DNA from: Astrocystis sublimbata
Taxonomy: Eukaryota; Ascomycota; Sordariomycetes; Xylariales; Xylariaceae
Length of the DNA: 64,000 nt
Assembly: GCA_022453515.1 (NCBI GenBank)
Contig: JAJNNY010000005.1
Coordinates: forward strand, 806,001 to 870,000
Direction of reading: 5' to 3'
The notes under the pieces are model-generated. The model was not told the DNA's origin and did not search any database. It worked only from the letters and a program-made list of their open reading frames with translations. The position numbers and the translations under genes were made by a program. This document shows, in pieces, positions 34,929 to 45,880 of this stretch (the first letter of the stretch is position 1; each line of letters opens with the position of its first letter).

Positions 34929-35846
34929 ATGCCCAACATGACTTCGTTCGCATCAAAGTATATTTCCTTCCTCCTCGCGCTCTGGTGTGCCGTCGCTGTA
35001 GCGCAGTCCAACGACGGGTACATCGGATATCAACTTCACACACGCGGAGATCCTGAGTCGACCCTCTACGAGACGGCCAACACCCCGGGCGTTGAACTTC
35101 CAGTGCAGCCTGATGTCTTCCTCAACGCCTCAGTATCAGTCGGCGAGATCAATATTGAGGTCGACAACATAACTGCGAAAATCAACGTGGACGCCAAGGT
35201 GCTCAGTCTGTTGAAATTCAACGCTGGAGTGGATGCATCGATCGACCGAGTCGCTTTGCGCATTCAGAACGTCAGCGCCAAAGTGCTGCTCGAAGCTCGG
35301 TTGGGGAATGTTGTGCAGATGATAGATGATGTTCTGAACGTCATTGATCTGAATCCCATCGTCGCCTCGCTGGGCAACGGGCTTGGCAAAATAGTCGGCA
35401 ATCTGACTGGCTCTGATAATACACCTACAAGTGAGACTACCACCACCAACAACAGCACCAACGCCAAGCGAGCTCTCTTAGATTATAACCTCCAGCACAA
35501 TATCCTTTACTCCATAAACGACTACTCAGGCCAAACACACACTAATCGTGTCCTGGCGCAGAACGGAACCTTGTATGACGTGTTACTCAATAACTTTGGC
35601 GACGAACGTGGGCGCCGTGCTGTCGGGTTCTACAAACAAGACATGACCTTTACTGGGCATAACCGATCAATCACCGTTGACGGAAAGACGGAGTTTGAAC
35701 TGAGTTATATGTACACACCTTTTCCTGGCTTAGAGGTGGTTTCGCACATTTACACCACCCCCGGTGGTCGGGTAGTGAGGACGCAGGTTTTCGCAGAAGC
35801 GGAGGGCGGTGGCACAAGTACAATCAGCGACAATGATGATCAATAA
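34929..35846 (+). CDS. Secreted protein of unknown family, paralogue B
   Basis: Single exon, about 305 residues from the ATG at 34929; the ATG three codons later is an alternative. The signal-like start is MPNMTSFASKYISFLLALWC. The core matches paralogue A in layout: PDVFLNASVSVGEINIEVDN, INVDAKVLSLLKFNAGVDAS, VLLEARLGNVVQMIDDVL, VIDLNPIVASL. The C-terminal motif KQDMTFTG, then ELSYMYTPFPGLEVVSHIYT and RVVRTQVF, is also shared. Between core and C-terminal motif it has an extra segment bounded by a Lys-Arg at residues 180-181 and by RGRR at 227-230, which could be Kex2-type processing sites releasing a peptide of about 46-49 residues, or simply an exposed loop. N-glycosylation motifs are frequent (NAS, NIT, NVS, NLT, NST, NGT). 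The function is unknown. It converges with the thioredoxin gene, 187 bases away. Confidence 0.82.
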   Translation: MPNMTSFASKYISFLLALWCAVAVAQSNDGYIGYQLHTRGDPESTLYETANTPGVELPVQPDVFLNASVSVGEINIEVDNITAKINVDAKVLSLLKFNAGVDASIDRVALRIQNVSAKVLLEARLGNVVQMIDDVLNVIDLNPIVASLGNGLGKIVGNLTGSDNTPTSETTTTNNSTNAKRALLDYNLQHNILYSINDYSGQTHTNRVLAQNGTLYDVLLNNFGDERGRRAVGFYKQDMTFTGHNRSITVDGKTEFELSYMYTPFPGLEVVSHIYTTPGGRVVRTQVFAEAEGGGTSTISDNDDQ

Positions 35847-36033
35847 ATAAACATATTTCGGATGCAGTCATGTTGAAAAGTCTCACGCCTTTTGCAGCGC
35901 AAATGTACCTCGAATCCGAGCCAGTCCACGACGCTCCCCTCCTTTCCCACGATAACCTACAGCGCGTGCGCTCCTGTCATACATTTAGTAGGTATGCAAC
36001 GATTCGGTAGATGCTCCCAAGTTCAAGTTCTCC

Positions 36034-36626
36034 TCATTCCTTGGAGCTCGCTACTTGGCTAGCCAAGGTCCGAACCACGGCTTCAAGAGTTGGCTTGTCA
36101 GCGCCGCGAACTCTCTCAATCGGTCCATTCCTGCCTTCGACAGCCACGCCCTTCGGCACACCTTTTTCAAAGAACACAAAGGTGGGCATGGCCGTGACGT
36201 TATATTGCTTGGCAACATCATTGACATGGTCAACATTGACTTTGACGAAAGCTAGTTGGCCCTCTGCTGAGTAATCATCGGCCATCTTCGAGAAAATCGG
36301 CGCAATGGCACGACAAGGTGGACACCAATCCGCATAGAAGTCTACTACTACATGAGTTGTAGAGGACAAAATGGTACGTAATTCAGCGACGTTGGCTATT
36401 TTGTAGACTTTGCCAGATGTTTCCGGAATGGGTGATCGATCCCTAAAGAATATCTTTTCAATCCGTTACGTTAGTTGACTGTCCAAGGACAAAGAGGATC
36501 ATAGAATAGCAGGTAGACTGGGAGGAAGGTCGAGGGTTGGGGAGTTTCGTGACCCAAGACGAAGCTTACCGCCTTGATGATAGAGTATGCAAGAAACGCC
36601 AAGAGTATGTAATGTATTGTCTCCAT
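36034..36626 (-). CDS. Thioredoxin with N-terminal membrane helix
   Basis: Exons are 36570-36626 and 36034-36453, predicting 158 residues; the 116-bp intron (GTAAGC, CTAAC branch, GAAAAG acceptor) is phase 0. The first exon encodes a hydrophobic start (METIHYILLAFLAYSIIKA) that continues into IFFRDRSPIPETSGKVYKIA, so the protein is probably membrane-tethered, through a signal anchor. The thioredoxin fold follows: VVVDFYADWCPPCRAIAPIF (active site WCPPC, where cytosolic thioredoxins usually have WCGPC), VDHVNDVAKQYNVTAMPTFV with the conserved cis-Pro, and FEKGVPKGVAVEGRNG. Both active-site cysteines are present, so disulfide reductase activity is expected, with the Pro changing the redox potential in ways not predictable here. 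Without the first exon, the remaining frame has no in-frame ATG before the domain, which supports the spliced model. The compartment (ER, mitochondrial or other membrane) is not determined. Confidence 0.85.
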
Positions 36627-37673
36627 GGTGAATCTGTGACGGCTTCGCGTCAACCTTGTGAGTACTAGATAAGGCCCGCCCTTTTTGATGAGGAAGTAGA
36701 TTGCGACGAGAATGGAGAATTTGGGTATTGAGGTCAGATTGGTCCTAGCATCTTCCCTAAGAAGTACATACGTAGGAGCTTGCCTACGCATAGGTTATCG
36801 AAGGCGCAGTGATGGCGAGCTGTGGCTTGTGGTGCAGCCACACCAACCCACCTATCCTACCGAGGGGCCTAGCTCGCCGAGCTCCCTCACCTATCCTACC
36901 CCACCTACCTAGCCCCCTTGGTACTTAAGGTACCTACTTAGGTAGGCACCTGCAGGTACTTACAGTATATTCACACAAGAACTGTATTCCTAAAGGCACC
37001 AAAGCCCTATGTGCAAGTAGGTAGTTTCGCTCGCTGGTAGGAAAAGTGAGTATTATCGTAATATCTGGAGCGACTGACTCATCTGACTTGTACATGAAAT
37101 CAGTGGCATCGAGATTGACACAATCAACTACCTAGGTAGCGGTTCCATTTGTCTCAGTAGATGCCACAGTCGTATGGGAGAAGGAATGCATACTGCAGAA
37201 GTGGTCATATCATCATAATCAATGGAGGGGGGAAAAGAAATGGTTAAGACCAAGCTGATGGATATTGGGCTGCGGTATGTATGTCTAGGCCCTGGAGGTA
37301 GGGAGTGAAGTAGCTCTCTAAATTCTGGAACTGTCAAAGAATCCCTCACCCAAGCTAGCCAAGGTACTTCCCAAGCATCCGTCACAATTTTGAACACTGA
37401 ATCTTGCCTCACAATCGGCGGAATCTATTCGTGAAGAAAATATTACATGCCACAACCGGCGGGTGGTATATTGTGTAAACGAGCGACTCAAGTTGGATTT
37501 ATAATGCTAGTCATACTTCGTGACCATCTCTAAGTAGAAACCAAGCACCACCCCGACACTTCTGAAGAAAACAATTACATCCTCACATATCCCGAATCCC
37601 AAAGATATGTTGCCAATGATCGACGTATGGACGAGCTACATATGCAGGCCGTGTAAAGAGACGACAGTTGCAT
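36627..37673. other. Spacer rich in CCTACC motifs
   Basis: It holds the thioredoxin promoter and the hydrophobin 3' end. A dense cluster of ACCTACCTAG, AAGGTACCTACTTAGGTAGG and similar motifs lies at about 36890-36960, and CTACCTAGGTAG at 37130-37140. No gene is supported. Confidence 0.45.
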
Positions 37674-38205
37674 TTACAGAAGGCCACCAAGGGCGACGCA
37701 GGGGAGACCGACGTTGACGAGACCCTCCTATATCATCTGTCAGCAATCCGAGTTATATAAGATGGCGGAATACTCATTGTTACTAACCTGGTTGGTGCCC
37801 GAGTGCTGGCAGCAGGCAGCGGTCTGCTTGCACTGCGAGTTAAGGAGGTCGTCAATGCCAATTACTGTTTAAAGTGATTAGTGTTCATTCAACCGAAGAT
37901 GGGTGTTTGTTTGGAAGGTGCTTACTAGCAGCAACATCCAACTTAGAGCAGCCGGAGAAAAGCCCAAGCTCGCCGTCCGCAAGGACACCTTGCAGAGCGC
38001 CCGCTAGGAGGCCTTCAGCCACCATTTCGGAGTCACCAGACTGCTCAACATGGTTGCAGCAGCTCAGCTCAAAGTCGCGGCCACAGGAATCACCAGCCTG
38101 GCCCACAGTGACAGAGTTGCCGGGCTGGGGGTAAGGAGATGAGGGCGAAGGCAGGGCGAAGGCGCCCACGGCCAGGGTGACAACGGCGGCGATGGAGAAA
38201 CGCAT
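37674..38205 (-). CDS. Class I hydrophobin
   Basis: Exons are 37926-38205, 37788-37864 and 37674-37727, predicting 136 residues; introns of 61 and 60 bp keep the phase (GTAAGC/AAACAG, GTTAGT/GATATAG). Hydrophobins self-assemble into amphipathic films at air-water or wall surfaces, aiding aerial growth, spore dispersal and adhesion. The signal peptide is MRFSIAAVVTLAVGAFA. The eight cysteines follow the hydrophobin order: C in DSCG, CC in LSCCNH, C in SGCSKL, C in NSQCKQ, CC in AACCQH and C in LPCVA. The spacing from the first CC pair to the next Cys (35 residues) fits class I rather than class II. The exon borders are confirmed by the cysteine pattern. On the minus strand, a TATATAAG motif about 185 bases upstream of the ATG (38388-38395) could be the TATA box. 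Confidence 0.92.
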
Positions 38206-38387
38206 CTTGATGGTGGATTGGTTTAATTGGCTTGGAAACGGACGAAAAGGCTATAAAAGGCGAATATTACAAGAGATGAAGCGAAGGTCGTAATTGAGTC
38301 AGAAAGTGCTCGGTTAGTGGCGTTGGGAAGTGAGTGTGTGAGGATGGTGAGGAGAAGAGAGTCGATGATGGGTGGTCTTTGATCAGA

Positions 38388-38395
38388 CTTATATA
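38388..38395 (-). promoter_or_regulatory. Possible TATA box of the hydrophobin gene
   Basis: On the minus strand the sequence reads TATATAAG, roughly 185 bases upstream of the start codon. It is placed plausibly for a strongly expressed gene, but no transcript data support it. Confidence 0.4.
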
Positions 38396-41384
38396 TTGAT
38401 CGATAACTCTTGTCTTCTCCTCGAGCTTTGAGTCTTTCATGCCTTGAGGGCATCGTGGCTTGGGGGAACGCCGATCGAACGGTAGGCTAGCTTCCTCAAG
38501 AATGTCTTGTCTCTCCTTCACGTCGATCGTCCACGCGACGGAAATTAGCTTTCCCAATAATGCTTTGAACGTGTTGGGAAAAAGAATGCATTCCAAACTT
38601 CCCTTGCTATTATTACCAAAATATCACCCCCTTCGTAGCGTCTGAAAGACATGGCAACAATAATACGGCAATCATAGGTGTTGTGTTGCGTCTGGCGCGC
38701 AGGGCTACAACGTGGAATTGATGCAGATTGAAGCAATTGTGATGCAATCCTGATCGTATCAGGAATGCTCGGGAACTCATCCCAATTAATATCTACACAG
38801 CTTCAGCTTCTGTTATGATTGCACGCTAACATGCTGGCTATCTTGCGTGATGAATCCGAGTATCGAATCACTCGTTCCATGCTCAGGTCATGAAACGATT
38901 TAGCTTCTAACCCATCGATCACAATCCGGCACTTTTCTTTCCGTTTGAATAGTACGACCAGGCAACAATCAATAGTCTAGACGAGGCTTACAGCCAAAGT
39001 GCATTCCTACAATCGGTTGAATCAACGCCACTTCGATACAGAAACAACGCGCCTGGATTTCGATAGGTGGTAAAAGGAGGTCCAGAACGAATCATGATGA
39101 TAATCTATTCGATCAGCTAGGTAAGGTGAGCTGCTTACCAGCCAAGTCTGCTCACTTGTTATGACTAGCATGACGACCACATATGCTGTCAAGGAGGTTG
39201 ATTGAAGGGCTGCAGTGAAATTTTGAGTGACAGCGGCGCGCCCGCTTTATCTTAGACCTAATCTGGAAGCTGCCAGCGCTGGTTGAATCTCAACGTCTCA
39301 GACCTGCATTTCAGCATGCGTCAGTACCTGAAGGTGGCTTCAGCCTGGCCCTGTGAGTTGTCCCCTCAACCCAGAGTGACACTGACTATGAGTACACCCT
39401 TTAGAGCTCTCTCACACTGTGTCGTGGTAGTCCATTCGGGGATCTAATTACCCGACAATGAAGAAAGAATTAATCACATATTCTCATTTAATCACATCAA
39501 CGATCTCGGTAAGCAACTTCACGCATGTAAGGGCCCTATGCTGTGACCCGGTGATACGTCGTCGATTGCGCCGATTCTGGTTGCATGGTAGATCTCCCCG
39601 TACCTGAATTGGCCCGCTGGATCACATCGGCGAAATTATTCCGACCGTGGACGTCCTGCCACTGTCCATACTTCCATCAAATCAGAATCAATCTATCCGG
39701 TGCTCACAGTGTCATCAGCGGTCAGAACACGAGAGTCCTTCAATCTCACCGGAAAGCCATCGAGACTGTCAGCCTCGGGCAGCATGGGTTTGTAATTCCG
39801 TCTGTCTCCTTCTAAGTTGTTTCTGAGTCCGTGGTACAGCGCTGTCACCCATGTCATCAGTCACAACAAATCAAAGTGTGTAGTATCCACGTTCACTTGA
39901 CTAGATGTCTTGCCTAGCATGTAAGATGACGTGATCCAATCCAATTGATGTAGGCATGAAGAGATCCTGTGATACGGACTAATTGAAATGTTGTTAGCCT
40001 GGATGCATAGCTCATGCTAGAAACACCAAATATGCCGGTCATATCTACGGGTATCGCTTCAACGTCCGGTCGAAAGTCGTTAAGCAATCAGCGGTGCATA
40101 CAAACGTGCACCTGGCAGCTGATCAGTGATCTGTAATGATCGTCACGAGTGATTGCCGTCTCGCTAGTACTACTGGCGTTCTAAAAGTTATGGTCGATTG
40201 CTGCATATTCGAGTGCTTGATCCCGTCGGGTCACAATGCAGAGACGTAGGATCTCTCACATCACAGCAGCATTTCGGAATTGTGGAACAACGAAATGCTT
40301 CGCTCGGGTCGATACATATATCCCCTAGGATTCGAACTGACCTCCCAACAAATGTCTAGGAATTTTACTGCCATATTCGTATCGCCTACTTCGTAAGATG
40401 CTGTACAACCTCAGCCGGGTACGTCCACGCACCGCATCTGCAGTAAAGTACATCGTCATACCTAGATCTGGCTTTGCAACACCATTTTGTTCTCACTAAA
40501 TATAATGCATCTTCCATGCGTCCAGCTATGTAGTTAGATGACTTTACATAACAAAATACAACCAAATTGGAAACTCTTAAAAGATGCATATCAGCCTCCT
40601 GAACAGCCCGCTTTCATGAATCATTGCCAAGCTATCGGTATAGAGGTGAAACATCACGGGTAGCTACAGCCTACGGGGTTAGAGTACAGACTTATAAATA
40701 TAACTATAAATACTAATCAAGGGGCGCACTTTTTCGTTTGTGCAAACAAAACGACATGATAAATGAGTTTCTGGGATGTAGTTTCAAGTCTGGGTTTATC
40801 GTGTTCAGCAAAACGGAGTGTAACCAGTCTGTTTGCTAAACACGCCCACTCGGGAAAGTCTCTGGAAGTTGCGGTGTAGATGTTTGAGATTTACCTATAG
40901 GATCTCCAACACGTAGGTAATGGGCACAACATGAATATATGCCAAATCACTCTGCCATTCCCCTATTTCTGTAGTCGCAACGTAATAAGCTGACGCCTTG
41001 CCTCTGGGAATTTGCATTACCAACTCGGTTCAACCTACCGCGGATAATTTAAACTACCTATCTTGGATGGATGACTCTTACCAGCTACTTACCCAGGTAC
41101 TCCAGCGACGCTGGTTGAAATCTGCATGGTTGTGGCTTGGAAATACAATATTCATCCTCATCCCGGACATCAACTTCGTCCAATCTAAAGTCTGGATGAC
41201 CATGCCGTCAGGTTGCTTCTGGCGGGGATTCGCACGTATCCGTTATTATTGGGGCCGATTCCATGTCATCAGCCGAAATGTTTTAGAGTCACAGTTCTGT
41301 TTGTTGTTGGTCCATAGCTACTGCATGAGATGACGAACGCGATGAAGTCTGCAGTTTGCAACTGTCAACCTTGGAGAATGGCAA

Positions 41385-41422
41385 GCGCGCACACACGCAC
41401 ACACAAATATATATATATATAT
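41385..41422. repeat. Alternating purine-pyrimidine microsatellite
   Basis: A GCGCACACACG-type run passes into about nine TA steps. It can adopt Z-DNA or melt easily; it lies about 100 bases upstream of the mucin-like gene. Confidence 0.8.
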
Positions 41423-41518
41423 CCAACCCAGTCAGCAGGTTCAAGTGATGAGAATAACAACCCTCACACTTGATTCTAGACACTCGTTTCTATCTTTCGA
41501 ATCAAACGCACCTCCTCA

Positions 41519-43347
41519 ATGATTTCAATGCGCATTGTCACTGGCTTGGCCCTTTTGGGCATCAGGTAGGCCATCTTCGTGAAATAGTTGTCGGAGCTTA
41601 CTAACCCGGCCCAGCCCTTCACTCATTCTTGCTCAACCTCAGCAACTACAGGTCAATACTGTCACCTCTACCGTGACCACTTGCGGCACTGAATGTGCCA
41701 CTACCGTAACTGTGTGGGCGGCATGCACTGATGGTTCCTCTACTCTTCCGTGGACATCCGCTACACCGCAAAGCACCTCTTTGACTTCAGCAGCGGAGAT
41801 GACATCCCCGTCGTTCCCGTCTACTCTCTTGTCTACTCTTACTCTGACTCAAAGTGATGGCACAACTACTCTGACCGTCAGCTCTGGTATCACTGCCACG
41901 GTGACAGAAGCTTCTTCCATCACTAGCTACCCTAGTCTTTCAGAGCATTCAACGAGCCCATGGTATGCGAATACAAGTTCGCTGGCTACTGCTAGCTCAA
42001 CACTTTGGACCACATCTATTGCTGCTATCACGGCTAGCACAGCTTCAGCCAGCGACTCGTCGATGCCACCAAGCAGTGGAACCACATCCACCTCATGGTA
42101 CGTTTCAAGGTGCCAGTTACGCTTGAAGTAAACTGACAGATAAATGCAGCTCGACTTCAACTGCCAGCCTTACTAGCTTATTGCCCATTACCAGTAACAC
42201 CGTCTCACCCAATGGCACAACGTCGAATACATTCGGCAGTTTTACTTCCACAGTAACACCACCCTTCAGTTCCGAAAGCCCCCAAACATCGAACACGGTT
42301 TCAAGTTATAGTTACGGCACCACCACTCATAGCTCTAATACCTCGTTGCCAGCCAGCAGCTCGACGTCAGTTCGCACGCTGACTTCAACGGTGACGCTTG
42401 ATTCCTCAACATCTTACGCGTCATCGAACTCTCCGGAAACTGGAACTTCGAGTTCTTCTCCAACAACGATCAGCACAAGCAGCATGAGTATGTCTGAAAT
42501 CACATACGTCACGTCATTAAGCACTCCAGTAAACTCCGGAACACTGACAACACCTCCACCTTCCACCACGTGCTTAACTTATCCAATCGTGGGGGGTGCC
42601 TATACAACCACCGAATGTCTAGCCATCACGGTCATAAACCCAACTCTTAGCGCAGGTGGTAGTAGTACTGAGACAAGCATATCGCCGAACTCTTCGTCTC
42701 TGTCTTACAGCCCAACTAGCAGTATCGAAATATCGAGTGCTAGCAATGGTGCTGTTACGGGGTCATCGTCTATGTCCACCTCAGTTCTTGGATATCCGAC
42801 CCTTCCTACAACGTCCTCGAGTACATTCACGTTGACCAGTCTCCCCTCTGCCAGCACAATTTATTCTTCTGCTAGTACAGGTGCAGTAACAGGATCTTCG
42901 CCGGCATCATTCTCTACCCCTGGACACCCAGGTCCATCCACGGCAACCAACTCACAAGATTCGACTAGCTCTGTTTTCTCAACTGGCAGCACAGGTGCCG
43001 TTACTGGGTCGTCCTCGCCTACTAGCAGCGCAACAGGACCATCGAGCAACTCAGGAGCGACCACTGCATGTGTACCGGGCTATGGTGGCACAAGTGTTTG
43101 TTTCACGTTCCAGCCTTCAACTTCCTCCACTATCACGGGAGCTTCATCTGCAGATGCCGTAACTGGTTCTATCCCGACCACTTTCTCGACATACGCAATC
43201 ACCAGTAGCGAGGTATCCGGCCCTTCCAGCGTCCCGGGCGCTTATCAGACATATCCCTCGTATCCTTCCTACCCATACCCGGGCAAAGGTTACCACCACC
43301 ACCACGGTGATGAACATCATCCTGAGCACGAGCATCGAGATGAGTAG
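41519..43347 (+). CDS. Secreted Ser/Thr-rich mucin-like protein with His-rich C terminus
   Basis: Exons are 41519-41565, 41615-42097 and 42150-43347, predicting 575 residues; introns of 49 and 52 bp have GTAGGC/GGCCCAG and GTACGT/AATGCAG borders. The signal peptide is MISMRIVTGLALLGIS continuing into PSLILAQ. The mature protein starts with a short Cys-containing segment (VTTCGTECATTVTVWAACTD) and is then overwhelmingly Ser, Thr, Pro and Gly, typical of heavily O-mannosylated wall proteins. Two further segments, TTCLTYPIVGGAYTTTECLA and ATTACVPGYGGTSVCF, contain two Cys each. An AVTGS motif recurs four times (about 42745, 42880, 42995 and 43155), with spacers of 40-50 residues. The C terminus is not a GPI signal: it is Tyr/Pro-rich (YPSYPSYPYPGKGY), then HHHHGDEHHPEHEHRDE. 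The tail may bind metal; this is an inference. The function is unknown; a wall or matrix role is likely. Confidence 0.8.
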
Positions 43348-45880
43348 ATTGTAGAGAGGCGTATATCAATCACTGGAAGCATTCCGAGGCAGTTTGGATC
43401 TGTTGCAACGGGAGACCTACGGGCGCGAGGTGGTGGTACGGCCGTTTCTATTCACTTTTCACTTCTCATCACTCTTTAAGTCTTATTGCTCTGCCAATCA
43501 GACGTTTCACTCAGACTTATCAATGCACACAACGTTACCCCCTCAAATAGTGACACAACCATATTATTAAGAATAAACAAGGTTTCGCTGAAGACATGGT
43601 GGCAGACTGAGCCTTTGTGAGATTGAGCAAGTGGTCTGTGATTTTTGTATGAGTCGCACTTTGACCAATAAGTGCATGTAGCTGAATCGCGACATGGTGG
43701 AATGTCGGCCGAAACATGGCGAGATTCGTATTAGGGTCCCTTGCTTACTCGCTGGTCTGAGTCCGGTGCGACACTCTTCTACTTGTGTTCAATTGCTCGG
43801 GCGGTTGCCCTCTTCGCCTCTCCTGGCGGTTTCGTCGCCAGTGCGTTGTGACGTTGCGAGAACCAGAGCATAAGAATCGAATGCCGTTCAGATTGTAGCC
43901 GTATTGATTGTGTTACAACACAAAGCAATGCGCTCCAAATTCAGTCATTATTGCCGAATGAGCCATGGAAGTAATTATCTGGGCAAGCAGCACCTACCGA
44001 AGTATCAACCAGGCCCGCAGTGCGAAAAGTGAAGAGTGCCCTTTGAAATGGAGTATTATTTTTCTTAATTCTCTGCGAGATAATATGAATCCTATTAATC
44101 ATTTGACTGTTACCTAATTATACAAATTATTACAGAGTTAAGCGGAATACTATTTCATATAAGGCTTCGTGTGTAAACATTTCAAGATTATTTGTTATTC
44201 ACAAGACATGCCACTAGACGGGCATAGGTACTTGAGGTATCTATCTCATGCATTGTCACCAGCATTTTTCCCTCGGAGGTGTCGAGGGTGTACTGCAATG
44301 AGCATATCATCTCGTGTCGTCATCTAGCGCATTGTTCAGCGACCGCCGAGCACCAATCCAATGCCAGTCTCGCCAGTCTCGGGAATCGCGCAGAAAGCAT
44401 TCGCACTGGTGCGGAGATCTCTGGTGGCTTTTGCCATGTTAGTACAGCCATGTTAGGACAGAGACCTTGTGGGCCGGCATTTCACGCGAAATACAGCTCG
44501 ACAGGCAAGCCTCGTAAACAAATGAAACTGTTACTAAGACATCATGCGAGTACAGGGCCAGTGGAATCTGAACACCTTCACCTACTTTTGAACTGTGCCC
44601 AGCTCGCCCAGTTCATGGAGACCTCGGCTCAAAGTGCAAGATCAGCATGGAGAATCAGAAATCGTATTGTTGCATGATCAGTAGATCGGGCAGGCAGCGC
44701 GCTATGCGCACTCGGCAGGGATTCGACAATTGGGTCGTCTCGATAGTCCAACCATTCCACGAGCGACTCGAGCCACTCTGGACCAGTCTACGCTACTTCT
44801 CAGCTAGAGTCGACACGAGGCGGTAGGAGGCGCAATGAGGCTGGAAGGTCTAGTAAGTAAGTAGTTAAGGTATGTAAGTGTGTAAATGGACCGCTATTGT
44901 TGACCTCGGTTGATTGACTATCGAATCTATTTACGGCTTGTACCTACGCAGTATGTCTCGGAAAGAAAGAAAGAATCAGTTCCTCGCCATACCACCCTCG
45001 CCACCTCCATCTCCTACCAGTACAGAGTACAGTACATACAGCACCAGGTGCTTGAGTGGGAATAAGCAAGCGAGTTATGACGATATCCTCAGACGATATC
45101 CTCGTACCTTATTATCTAAGTATTGGGTAAGTAGCATAGTACTCGGAACTCCCCGTGATTCTCCTTTTGGGCCTTCACTAAGTTCATCTTGCACCGTTCT
45201 GATTCGAGGTATAATTCCGTTCAGAATCCGGTAGCGCAACGCTCGACCCGCCTCGATGCCCAGCTCCCTGAGCTGGCGAGTGCGGCTCGCAACTACCGAA
45301 GCGGGTCAACGGGTCCTGGACAGGGGGGCTCAGTTCTCCTTGGCAACTTTCTACCAGACTAGTTTTCTCGTATTTTCCATCTCGCGTGTGACTACCCAAC
45401 CCGCAACAATCGAATCGGCCAGGCTCGCCAGGCTGGTGTAAGTAGTCGACGGACTTGGGAAGGCTAGTCGAGCGTTTACCCAGGCAGGAAAGGCGTAGCT
45501 CGACGGACCTGTGCCTATATGATGTCAATTAAGGTTAGTTTACCTTGCCTAGCCCGCCTGCTCGCCTGGCGAGGGGGCGAGCTGGGTACCAGCATCGCGG
45601 CACCGAGGGCACCGCCGAGGGCACCCCCGTTCGACAGAACAACGAAGCGGTTCCGTGACGTGGGTTGGGTACCGTTCTATTGCGATCAACAGCCTCAAGC
45701 TGTATATATAAGTATAAGCAGCTAGAGACTCCTTTACAACTTCCCATTCACACATCCCATCATACAAACTCATCACAACCACACCACCACCTGCACGCAT
45801 CTCTGAGCTGTACTCTCTCTCTCTCTTATTCACTTCAACAAGAACAACAAGACAGCAAGCTTTCTCTCCGCGCCGCCAAA
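43348..45880. other. Spacer and PhiA-like gene promoter
   Basis: No gene is supported; ORFs at 44279-44677 and 44914-45234 have no recognisable motif. GC content rises toward 45200-45660, close to the promoter of the wall-protein gene. The last 200 bases carry a TATA-like TATATATAAG (45703-45712) and a CT run (45813-45826). Confidence 0.45.
45703..45712 (+). promoter_or_regulatory. TATA-like box of the PhiA-like gene
   Basis: TATATATAAG lies 169 bases before the start codon, followed by a CT run at 45813-45826. TATA plus a pyrimidine tract is typical of strongly expressed fungal genes. Confidence 0.5.

Larger units (their letters stand above)
38206..41518. other. Long gene-poor spacer
   Basis: About 3.3 kb between the divergent hydrophobin and mucin-like genes. 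Beyond the hydrophobin promoter I see no supported gene; the ORFs at 39585-39815 and 40998-41333 look random. A T-loop-like GTTCGAA on the minus strand near 40329 does not fold into a tRNA. An alternating CA/TA run ends the spacer at 41385-41422. Confidence 0.4.

Noticed and set aside
40291..40380. Possible tRNA on the minus strand (GTTCGAATCC-like box)
   Set aside because: The bases around the T-loop do not form a 5-bp stem, and no acceptor or anticodon stem could be drawn.
44279..44677. 132-codon ORF in the spacer before the PhiA-like gene
   Set aside because: Composition is random-looking with scattered Cys and His, no domain, and no splice context.
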